A stretch of DNA of 39,386 bases from Anaerolineales bacterium. Lineage in GTDB: Bacteria > Chloroflexota > Anaerolineae > Anaerolineales > UBA4823. Made by a program: the position numbers and the translations under genes. The notes under the pieces were generated by a model, which worked only from the letters and a program-made list of their open reading frames with translations, was not told the origin of the DNA and searched no databases. Positions within the stretch are counted from its first letter, which is position 1, and each line of letters starts with the position of its first letter. The DNA lies in assembly GCA_016935755.1 (NCBI GenBank), contig JAFGQI010000033.1, positions 1 through 39,386 of the forward strand. Direction: 5' to 3'. This document shows, piece by piece, positions 33,671 to 39,386 of the stretch.

Positions 33671-34432
33671 CTACTCGCTACGCTCCCCCGGGGTGATATA
33701 TCTGTCCTGCAAAAAAGGTTTCACCTGCTCCAACACATTATCCTTGAGCAGGTTGCCAGAAACATGCATCAGGGTATCGTCAAAATCGCCGTCCTTGCCC
33801 ATGCTGGCCAGGCAGGGGTAATGGTGGTGCAGCAAGCCAGCTTTCTCTTCCGCCTCTTCCACGCTCAACCCCACCAATCCCTGCGCCACGTAGCGAGCGC
33901 AGCCGCACACCGCGTCCCGCCTGGTCTCCACAGCCAGGATGACCCGCGTTTCTGGATCCACACTGAGCTTTAGCTCTGGCTGTCCAAAATAGCGGGCAAA
34001 CTCGCTGATCACCGGGCTCTCATAAGAGATGCGCTGCCGACGGGTCACCCCAAAATCTCGCTCGGTCAGCGAACACAGCGGCTTGGGCGTTACGCAAACC
34101 ACCCCAATCTTCTCCATCCAGCCGCGCAGCTGCCGGGCCAGGCCGCGCGGCAGCCAGGCCTCGCTGTCCACTGCGGCGATGACGCCCTGCGCCCCGCTCA
34201 TCTGAGCAATTTCCGGCAGCAGTTCAGCTACCCCGCGCACCTCAGCAAAGGACAGCAGCAGTTCAGCCGGCGGTATGTCCTGGGGCAGGTAATCCTCTGG
34301 ATAATCGATCACCGGCGGCAGAAAGGCTGGCGCCTGCCAGGTCTCCACCAGCCAGTCTTGCGGCCCGTGACTGCGGATATTTTCGACGTGCCGCCGTCCA
34401 TACTCACCATTAATAATCGCCAGAATACGCAT
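33671..34432 (-). CDS. DUF166-like protein
   Basis: This 253-residue soluble protein starts MRILAIINGEYGRRHVENIR and resembles the DUF166 family, best known from archaea and once annotated as thymidylate synthase-like; its function is not established. Typical features are the Rossmann-like start, a central ERDFGVTRRQ segment, a Cys pair in RRDAVCGCARYVAQGL and a C-terminal HHHYPCLASM followed by DTLMHVSGNLLKDN. The conserved Cys and His residues hint at metal or cluster binding. GGAGG lies 4 nt before the ATG. The gap of 177 bp and the promoter after it separate it from the signalling genes, so a link to that island is not shown. Confidence 0.72.
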   Translation of the reverse strand: MRILAIINGEYGRRHVENIRSHGPQDWLVETWQAPAFLPPVIDYPEDYLPQDIPPAELLLSFAEVRGVAELLPEIAQMSGAQGVIAAVDSEAWLPRGLARQLRGWMEKIGVVCVTPKPLCSLTERDFGVTRRQRISYESPVISEFARYFGQPELKLSVDPETRVILAVETRRDAVCGCARYVAQGLVGLSVEEAEEKAGLLHHHYPCLASMGKDGDFDDTLMHVSGNLLKDNVLEQVKPFLQDRYITPGERSE

Positions 34433-34560
34433 CTTGCCTCCAGATTGGGAATATTCTACCCTGGAGTGTCAGATTTGTCTTTGACGAAACACAATGAAGC
34501 TACCTTTGGTAAAATTGAGCTAATCAACTTATTCGCATCCATTCGCTGAGGAGGCATTCG

Positions 34561-35679
34561 ATGGACAAACCACTTTCCGCGCTCGCCAGGTTCTTGGCTC
34601 TCTTGCTGGCCCTGCTCCTGGTGCTCTCTCTCCCTCTGGCCTTGTTCGCTTTCAACCTCCGCCAAATCATCTTCAACCCAGAACCGGTCAAACGCATCCT
34701 GACCGATGAACTGACCAACTCCGACCTGGCGCCCGTCGCGCTGGAGTGGTTTTCCGACCAGCGCGCTCAGCTGCGAGTGGAGCGCGGCGAGGCGCTCACC
34801 GGCGATGAGGAACCCGATATCGTCCTGCTGATGTCTTTTCTCGACCGGGAGGATTGGCGCCAGATCAAGACCGAAGTGCTTACCGATGAGATGGTCAGCG
34901 CCTGGATCACCTCCTTCGTGGATGCCTTCTTCGCCTGGCTGGAGAGCAGCGATGCCGCGCCGCAGATCAGCCTGGACATGCGCTCCTTCCGGGAGCGAGT
35001 CAACAGCGAGCACGGCATCCAGGCCATCCAGATTGCCTATGGGGAGTTGGAGCCCTGCACCGTAGACCAGATCACCGATTTCGAAAAACGCCTGGAGGAC
35101 GCTCCCGCCAACATGCAGGTGCTCTACAACCTGTGCGAGTTCCCCGACCCCTGGCATGAGGACCAGTTCAAGGATTACCTGGCTACGCTGAGCAAGACCG
35201 CTAACCAGATCCCTGATGACCTGGATGTGATCGCTGAGCTGGCTCATGCTGGCAGCGATCCAACCGCAGCGCTGCAATCCTTCCGCCAGATCTACCATCA
35301 GCTGCGCACCGGGCTGGGTTATGCCTGGCTGGTTCCGCTGATTCTGCTGCTGCTCATCCTGGCCCTGGCGGTGCGCTCAATGCGCAGTCTGGGCTCCTGG
35401 TGGGGCATCCCGCTCCTGATTGGCGGTCTGCTGACCATAGTCCTGGCCCTGCTCCATCCCAGCCTGCTTTCCAGCCCGCTCGTGGTTGGCGCGATCAGCA
35501 TCATTCCCGAACTGGTGCGCTCCGATCTTCAGCGCCTCATGCTGCGCCTGGCAGGGACGGTTTTCCAGCCGGTGCTGATCCAGGGCATGGTTGTCGCCCT
35601 GCTTGGCGTGATCCTGCTGGCTGCCGGGCTGCTGACGAAGAAGAAAGAGCCTGCTACGGAGCCTCCACCGCAAAACTAA
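34561..35679 (+). CDS. Conserved membrane protein with large extracytoplasmic region, unknown function
   Basis: This 372-residue protein has an N-terminal hydrophobic helix (about 9-31), a hydrophilic region of about 220 residues rich in acidic residues (EPVKRILTDELTNSDLAP, LDREDWRQIKTEVLTDEM) and three or four C-terminal helices (LVPLILLLLILALAV, GIPLLIGGLLTIVLALL, VVALLGVILLAAGLL) with a basic tail. I do not recognise a family. GAGGAGG lies 6 nt before the ATG (34548-34554), a strong ribosome-binding site. It is divergent from the DUF166-like gene across 128 bp and its last 26 bp overlap, tail to tail, the end of the lipoprotein gene on the other strand. Confidence 0.82.
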   Translation: MDKPLSALARFLALLLALLLVLSLPLALFAFNLRQIIFNPEPVKRILTDELTNSDLAPVALEWFSDQRAQLRVERGEALTGDEEPDIVLLMSFLDREDWRQIKTEVLTDEMVSAWITSFVDAFFAWLESSDAAPQISLDMRSFRERVNSEHGIQAIQIAYGELEPCTVDQITDFEKRLEDAPANMQVLYNLCEFPDPWHEDQFKDYLATLSKTANQIPDDLDVIAELAHAGSDPTAALQSFRQIYHQLRTGLGYAWLVPLILLLLILALAVRSMRSLGSWWGIPLLIGGLLTIVLALLHPSLLSSPLVVGAISIIPELVRSDLQRLMLRLAGTVFQPVLIQGMVVALLGVILLAAGLLTKKKEPATEPPPQN

Positions 35680-36640
35680 GCTGCGCCTGAGCCAGGCCGT
35701 ACAGATCTGCTGTTGGGCCGTTCTGCAGGGTCTTGGCAGCCTGCTGCAGGGCATTCATCTGCTCGGCGGCTTGATCGAGCGAGGCCAGCTGGATCAGCTG
35801 GGCGCATAATTCCTGCAGCCCATTGGCCTGATCGTCGAAGGCCTTCAACGCCGGGTCAGCCTGTTCTCCGAGCAGGATGGCTGTCTCCCAGGCATAGCCC
35901 TTGACCCCGAAGCCGTCGCCAGGATCCCCCACCGTACCATCGCCATCATAATCCTGGTAGTAAGCCCCCTGCGCGCCCTCCAGCAGGTTGATCACCTGCT
36001 CAAGGTTCAAGCGCATCTCGGCCTGCCCCCCGCTCTGAGCGGCGCTGGCTGCGCTCGAGATCAGCTGCAAAACCTGCCGCATCCCAGCCTGCAGCCCGGC
36101 AGCCAGGGCGGTCTCTTGCGGTGTGGCTGGTTCGCCGTCATTGCGCACAAACAGGCGGGTAATCGTGGGCAGAGCGGCCTCATCCAGTTCGCCCGCATAG
36201 GCCACCTGTCCGGCAGGCTGGCTGCCCCCAGCCGCGCTCTCGAGGGTGAGCTGGAAGCGGGTGTAGCGGCCTGCCAGGTTCTCGCTGGAGGGCGAGGCCC
36301 AATCCAGGCTGAGCAGCCCATCTGCATCCGGCCCCTCCGGTGCGCCCAGGTTAAGCGCCTCTCCAGTTGGGGTGAACAGCCAGGCCTGGTAAACCTGCCC
36401 GGCGGGCGGCTGCGTCACCCCGGTCAGGTAGAGGATGAACGCATCCATCACCGCCAGGCGATCGCGAAAATAAGCTGTGTTGGGCTGGAAGCCGGGGGGG
36501 ATAGCGGGCGTGGGCGGAAGGGTCGCCGCCGGGGTAAAGGTCGCCGTTGGCGCCGCCTGAGGAGTGGCATCCTGCGGCCCAAACTCACAGGCGCTGGCAA
36601 GCAGCAGCAACGCACACAAAAAATAAATATTCCGTCTCAT
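35654..36640 (-). CDS. Predicted lipoprotein with anti-sigma-K (RskA)-like domain
   Basis: This 328-residue protein has a lipoprotein signal peptide ending LLLLASAC, with the lipidation Cys near residue 17, then a Thr/Pro/Ala linker. The next 110 residues (VYQAWLFTPTGEALNLG, LAGRYTRFQLTLES) resemble the extracytoplasmic RskA-type domain. The C-terminal half is mostly helical and holds an Asp-rich loop, DYDGDGTVGDPGDG, that could bind calcium like an EF-hand or dockerin loop. I choose the ATG at 36640 because AGGAGG lies 7 nt upstream; the open frame extends 49 codons further without support. No sigma factor gene is adjacent, so anti-sigma function should not be assumed. Confidence 0.82.
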   Translation of the reverse strand: MRRNIYFLCALLLLASACEFGPQDATPQAAPTATFTPAATLPPTPAIPPGFQPNTAYFRDRLAVMDAFILYLTGVTQPPAGQVYQAWLFTPTGEALNLGAPEGPDADGLLSLDWASPSSENLAGRYTRFQLTLESAAGGSQPAGQVAYAGELDEAALPTITRLFVRNDGEPATPQETALAAGLQAGMRQVLQLISSAASAAQSGGQAEMRLNLEQVINLLEGAQGAYYQDYDGDGTVGDPGDGFGVKGYAWETAILLGEQADPALKAFDDQANGLQELCAQLIQLASLDQAAEQMNALQQAAKTLQNGPTADLYGLAQAQLSFAVEAP

Positions 36641-36842
36641 GCCAATACCTCCTGCCGCTGGAGGCTGCGGGCGCGTGCCAGGCTGTTGCTTCTCATCTTT
36701 CTCGTCCGGGTGAAATATCCCCTGGCATACGGGCTTCCAGCTTCGAATCATTATACCAGAGCGCTCTACCAGGCTGGCGAGGCGCATGGAGACCGGTCAG
36801 AGCTGACAAAACAGTCAGGGCAGGCCGTGATTGCTGCAGCAG

Positions 36843-36851
36843 TGATATAAT
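36843..36851 (+). promoter_or_regulatory. Extended -10 promoter of the marR-MFS operon
   Basis: TGATATAAT is a perfect extended -10 element (TGn plus TATAAT at 36846-36851), 33 bp before the ATG of the MarR gene. No -35 hexamer is evident, as is common with extended -10 promoters. Short inverted repeats lie nearby: CTGAC/GTCAG about 30 bp upstream, and AAATATTT just downstream; either could be an autoregulatory MarR operator. Confidence 0.6.
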
Positions 36852-36884
36852 TTCAAAATCTAAATATTTCATAAGGAAACGAAA

Positions 36885-37319
36885 ATGCCCCCCACCGCAG
36901 ATGAATGCGTCCGCGATCTGCTGGATGTCATCCCGCTGGTCATGCGCCAGATCCGCTTCGAGATGCGCCGCAATCGCGGCAGTGAGCTGAACGTGCCCCA
37001 GTTTCGCACCCTGATCTTCGTCAACCGCTCCCCAGGCGCCTCGCTGGGCGAACTGGCTGAGCACCTCGGCTTGACTCCCCCCTCCACCTCCAAACTGGTG
37101 GAGGGCCTGGTGAGCCGCGGCCTGGTTGACCGCCAGACTTCCAGCGCCGACCGCCGCCGCATCACATTGAACATCACGCGGCCCGGAAAAGTACTGCTGC
37201 AGGCCGCTTCTCAGCCCGCCCGGGCCCACTTCGCCGGGCGCCTTACTGGCCTCTCGGAGGCGGAGCGCGCCAGCCTGGTGCAAACCTTGCGCCTGCTGCG
37301 GGACATTTTCAACGCCTGA
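36885..37319 (+). CDS. MarR-family transcriptional regulator
   Basis: This 144-residue protein has the usual MarR length and layout: an N-terminal dimerisation helix (VIPLVMRQIRFEMRR), a winged helix-turn-helix (SLGELAEHLGLTPPSTSKLVEGLVSRGLVDR), the wing with the typical SSADRRRITLNITRPGK, and a C-terminal helix pair. It should bind DNA as a dimer and release on ligand binding. AAGGAA lies 7 nt before the ATG. The MFS exporter gene begins 10 bp after its stop, the classical pairing of a MarR repressor with the pump it controls. Confidence 0.95.
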   Translation: MPPTADECVRDLLDVIPLVMRQIRFEMRRNRGSELNVPQFRTLIFVNRSPGASLGELAEHLGLTPPSTSKLVEGLVSRGLVDRQTSSADRRRITLNITRPGKVLLQAASQPARAHFAGRLTGLSEAERASLVQTLRLLRDIFNA

Positions 37320-37329
37320 TCTCACCCCT

Positions 37330-38691
37330 ATGAGTTCATCCACCATCTCCCCCACACCTTACAATCCCACGCCACAAATCCCAGGGCGGGCATCTCGCCG
37401 TTCCCGCCCGCTGCCCGCCACCTTCCGCGCCCTGCGCCACCGCAACTACCGCCTGTGGTTCTTCGGTCAGACCGTCTCGCTGATCGGCACCTGGATGCAG
37501 ATTGTCGCCCAGCAGGTGCTGGTCTACCGCCTGACCGGTTCAGCCGCCGCCCTGGGCATGATCAGCTTCATCGGCCTGATCCCGGTGCTGCCGCTCTCGC
37601 TGTGGGGCGGCTCGCTGTCCGACCGGCTGCCGCGGCGCGCCATCATCCTGGCCATGCAGGCCTGCCAGATGCTCCAGGCGATCGTGCTGGCGGCCCTGAC
37701 CTGGACGGGGGCGGTGCAGCTCTGGCACGTCTACGTCCTGGCGCTGCTGCTCAGCGCGGCGGTCGCCATCGACCTGCCCGCCCGGCAGGCCTTCACCGTC
37801 GACATGATCAATGGCAAGGAAGACCTGGCTAACGCCATCGGGCTGAACTCAGCCATGTTCAACGCCGCCCGCGCCATCGGCCCGGCCCTGGCGGGGGTGC
37901 TGGTCGCCGCCATCGGCGAAGGCCCGGCCTTCCTGTTCAACGGCCTGTCCTTCCTGGCGGTCATCGCCAGCCTGCTGATGATGCGGGGCCTGCCCGCCCC
38001 CGCCCCCCAGCCAGCCGGCCGCCAGAGCACCCTGCAGCACATGGCCGGCGGCGTACGTTTCATGCTGCGCGAGCGCCTGCTGCTGACCCTGGTGAGCCTG
38101 GTGGCGATCAGCGCCTTTCTGTCCATGCCCTACAACACCCTGCTGCCGGTCTTCGCCGGGGTGATCCTGAAGGACAGCGCCCAGCCCACCGTGCAGGTAT
38201 TGTGCGGCGGAGAGAACCCGCTGATGAGCTGCCAGTCGCCCGAGGCGCTGCCCCTGGGGCTGCTCTACGCCATGATCGGGGTGGGCGCGGTGATCGGCGC
38301 GCTGACCGTGGCCTCGCTCAAAGACCAGGCCCGCCGCGGCCTGTACCTCACCGCCGGCAACCTGGCATTCCCAGCCCTGCTGCTGATCTTTGCCTTCTCG
38401 CGCTCTTTCAGCCTCTCCATGCTGGTGATGCTCTTCATCGGCTTCAGCTTCGTCTGGCAGAACGCCCTGGCCAACACCCTGCTGCAGGTGATGACCCCCG
38501 ACGAGCTGCGCGGGCGGGTGATGGCGGTCTACACGCTCACCTTCCAGACCATGATGCGCCTGGGCGGCCTGCAGGCCGGCTACCTGGCCGACTGGCTGAG
38601 CGCCCCGCTCTCCGTCGCCCTGGGGGCGGGGATTTCGCTGCTGTATGGGTTGGGGATTGCGGTCAAAGTGCCGGGGGTCAGGAAGCTGTAG
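37330..38691 (+). CDS. MFS exporter (EntS-like)
   Basis: This 453-residue permease has a 35-residue basic/Pro tail and then FRALRHRNYRLWFFGQTVSLIGTWMQ, the start typical of the MFS_3/enterobactin-exporter-like group. About twelve helices follow, with the loop 2-3 motif GGSLSDRLPRRAI and the matching late segment ANTLLQVMTPDELRGRVMAVY. A short periplasmic loop holds two Cys (VLCGGENPLMSCQSP) that could pair. It probably exports drugs or a siderophore-like compound; the substrate cannot be told. Base composition is visibly more GC-rich, particularly at third codon positions, than the signalling genes. No Shine-Dalgarno precedes the ATG, so translation may be coupled to the MarR gene. Confidence 0.93.
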   Translation: MSSSTISPTPYNPTPQIPGRASRRSRPLPATFRALRHRNYRLWFFGQTVSLIGTWMQIVAQQVLVYRLTGSAAALGMISFIGLIPVLPLSLWGGSLSDRLPRRAIILAMQACQMLQAIVLAALTWTGAVQLWHVYVLALLLSAAVAIDLPARQAFTVDMINGKEDLANAIGLNSAMFNAARAIGPALAGVLVAAIGEGPAFLFNGLSFLAVIASLLMMRGLPAPAPQPAGRQSTLQHMAGGVRFMLRERLLLTLVSLVAISAFLSMPYNTLLPVFAGVILKDSAQPTVQVLCGGENPLMSCQSPEALPLGLLYAMIGVGAVIGALTVASLKDQARRGLYLTAGNLAFPALLLIFAFSRSFSLSMLVMLFIGFSFVWQNALANTLLQVMTPDELRGRVMAVYTLTFQTMMRLGGLQAGYLADWLSAPLSVALGAGISLLYGLGIAVKVPGVRKL

Positions 38692-38711
38692 AGGCGCATG
38701 GCATGCGCCTC
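38691..38711 (+). terminator. GC-rich hairpin at the stop codon of the MFS gene
   Basis: GAGGCGCATG (38691-38700) is the perfect complement of CATGCGCCTC (38702-38711) with one base between. It starts at the last base of the TAG. No T-run follows, so it may be a Rho-independent-like weak terminator, an mRNA 3'-end stabiliser, or a unit of a dispersed palindromic repeat. Confidence 0.5.
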
Positions 38712-38754
38712 AAGGCGGCAATCGTTTTCGCAAGAGCGCGCCTCCGGCAGGATC

Positions 38755-38862
38755 AATCCCGCGCTGCGGGCCGTATCTCGGCATTTATGCCGAGTCATGC
38801 GGGATAAATCCCGCGCTACGGGCTGCAGCGTTGACTTCTCAGCCCACGCGGGTTCAAACCCG
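38755..38862. repeat. Cluster of short hairpins in a 52-bp direct repeat
   Basis: Two 18-bp copies beginning AATCCCGCGCT (38755-38772 and 38807-38824) differ at two positions and are 52 bp apart. Three small palindromes lie among them: an 8-bp stem at 38777-38794, a 7-bp stem at 38799-38814 and a 6-bp stem at 38849-38862, each with a 2-nt loop. A looser third copy (AAACCCGGCGCTGG) follows. This is the design of REP-like dispersed repeats. No gene is seen in 38692-38935. Confidence 0.7.
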
Positions 38863-38888
38863 GCGCTGGTGCTGCGACAGACCTGCCA

Positions 38889-38960
38889 TCAACGAATGCA
38901 AAACGAATAAACGAAGGCGCGCCAACCCCATTCGGTTATTCGTTTGCTCTTATTCGTTGA
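38889..38960. repeat. Imperfect inverted repeat beside the truncated avd-like gene
   Basis: The arm 38889-38915 (TCAACGAATGC...) and the arm 38931-38960 (ends ...TATTCGTTGA) are complementary over about 25 bp with small gaps and a 15-nt centre. Both contain tandem AACGAAT words. It forms the 3' end of the avd-like reading frame and may be a terminator-like structure or the end of a small mobile element. Confidence 0.6.
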
Positions 38961-39094
38961 CGGCCCACTTGCCAGTGTAGGGGCGACCCGTCGAGGAAAT
39001 GCCGCTGCAAGCGCGGGAAGTGATTCGTGGCTGGCAGCAGCCAGGTCAGGAAATCATAGGTGCGGGCGAAGATGGGCATTTCGCTCTCGGGCAT
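38936..39094 (-). pseudogene. avd: Truncated Avd-like protein (DGR accessory four-helix bundle)
   Basis: The frame starts at an ATG at 39094 and reads MPESEMPIFARTYDFLTWLLP then ATNHFPRLQRHFL. This is the hallmark N-terminus of Avd, the small basic four-helix-bundle protein that binds the reverse transcriptase in diversity-generating retroelements. Normal Avd proteins are about 110-130 residues; here similarity ends at residue 34, and the last 18 residues (DGSPLHWQVGRQ...) come from a GTAGGGGCGACC-type intergenic repeat and the adjacent inverted repeat. The gene is therefore broken. No Shine-Dalgarno is evident. It lies 108 bp downstream of the FGE-type gene, on the same strand, the usual DGR order. 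Confidence 0.72.
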
Positions 39095-39137
39095 GAACAC
39101 AGGTGATGCAAGAAGTGCGCCAGGCCCGGCTGCGCCG

Positions 39138-39161
39138 CTGGGGGCGGCGCGCCGCCCCCAG
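39138..39161. repeat. Perfect 24-bp GC-rich palindrome between FGE-type and avd-like genes
   Basis: The 24 bases at 39138-39161 (beginning CTGGGGGCGGCG) equal their own reverse complement. As a hairpin this gives a 10-bp stem with a CGCG tetraloop. It lies about 41 bp after the stop of the FGE-type gene. In DGRs a hairpin/cruciform just downstream of the variable region promotes retrohoming, which fits this position; a terminator is the alternative, although no T-run follows. Confidence 0.65.
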
Positions 39162-39202
39162 ACCCCCACCCTGGGGAGTCAGAGTCCCGGAGTCCAGAGG
39201 CT

Positions 39203-39386
39203 TCAGAGCCCAGGGGGACGGGGACGCACCACTACCCGGAAACCGAAGCCGCGGAAGAAGTACCAGTCATCCGGGGAGAACCTGAGGCGGTAAGCGCAGC
39301 GGGCGTCCCAGGCAAGATTGCCGAAGGAGCCGCCCCGCAGGACACGGGGCGAGTTGCTCGGCGTCTGAAGATTTTCCCGCTCAGCA
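39203..39386 (-). CDS. C-terminal end of an FGE-sulfatase/C-type-lectin-fold protein (partial; DGR target-like)
   Basis: Only the last 60 residues are in the window; the 5' part lies beyond 39386. The frame is open to the edge and ends at a TGA at 39205-39203. It contains [14 protein letters not shown], then ARCAYRLR and a terminal RGFGFRVVV, the closing motifs of the formylglycine-generating-enzyme (SUMF1) fold. Aromatic and polar residues sit at the positions that vary in DGR target proteins, between the RGGS and GFRV anchors. With an avd-like gene directly downstream it is likelier a DGR-diversified ligand-binding protein than a sulfatase-maturing enzyme. Catalytic cysteines of true FGE cannot be assessed here. 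Confidence 0.85.
   Translation of the reverse strand, partial: AERENLQTPSNSPRVLRGGSFGNLAWDARCAYRLRFSPDDWYFFRGFGFRVVVRPRPPGL

Noticed and set aside
34456..35298. Minus-strand open frame opposite the plus-strand membrane protein gene
   Set aside because: The plus strand has a strong Shine-Dalgarno and clear membrane helices; the minus frame shows no family and no start signal.
38202..38807. Plus-strand open frame of 201 codons over the MFS gene end
   Set aside because: Out-of-frame shadow in a GC-rich gene, Arg/Pro/Gly-rich and without any recognisable domain.
38936..39386. Calling a complete diversity-generating retroelement
   Set aside because: Only the target end, a palindrome and a truncated avd-like frame are present; no reverse transcriptase and no template repeat lie in the window.
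1..39386. tRNA, rRNA, transposase or integrase genes
   Set aside because: No cloverleaf-like sequence, rRNA segment or transposase/integrase motif was noticed in either strand, although tRNA detection by eye is not exhaustive.

Overview
The window looks like a chromosomal segment of a moderately GC-rich bacterium, most likely a member of the Chloroflexota (Anaerolineae-like). This is inferred from the style of the proteins (zinc-ribbon-tagged Ser/Thr kinases with Thr/Ala/Gln-rich stalks) and from small GC-rich palindromic intergenic repeats. No rRNA, tRNA or other taxonomic marker is present to confirm it.

Layout. Positions 109-1956 hold a DMT-type permease and a 4'-phosphopantetheinyl transferase, both on the minus strand. 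From about 33.5 kb down to 2 kb runs a nearly unbroken minus-strand series of 20 genes with mostly 5-70 bp spacing: a very large eukaryotic-like phospho-signalling island. It encodes six Ser/Thr kinases with intact catalytic residues, a pseudokinase fused to a PP2C phosphatase, a stand-alone PP2C phosphatase, six FHA or FHA-like domains in five proteins (one is an FHA-FHA-ABC exporter), four von Willebrand factor A (VWA) proteins, a LIM/zinc-finger DA1-like metallopeptidase, a membrane-anchored subtilase and two kinase-less membrane sensors. Twelve of these proteins carry CxxC-type zinc ribbons or fingers, which act as the common tag of the system. The best promoter candidates are at 33608-33613 and 32320-32325.

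Working model (inference). Five kinases share nearly the same cytoplasmic catalytic domain but end in different extracytoplasmic domains, so they probably sense different surface signals. They would phosphorylate FHA-read partners, including the ABC exporter; the two PP2C enzymes would reverse this. The VWA proteins and zinc ribbons probably build complexes. The subtilase and DA1-like peptidase suggest a proteolytic output. Parts of the logic resemble the known TerY-P (VWA/PP2C/kinase) triads and mycobacterial Rv1747/PknF, but no ter or type VI secretion genes are present.

Right flank. A DUF166-like gene (minus), a plus-strand membrane protein, a convergent lipoprotein, and a MarR regulator followed by an MFS exporter (plus) come next. 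The last 700 bp contain clustered hairpin repeats, a truncated avd-like gene (accessory protein of diversity-generating retroelements), a perfect 24-bp palindrome, and the C-terminal end of an FGE-sulfatase/C-type-lectin-fold protein running off the window. Together these look like a piece of a diversity-generating retroelement (DGR) cassette without its reverse transcriptase.
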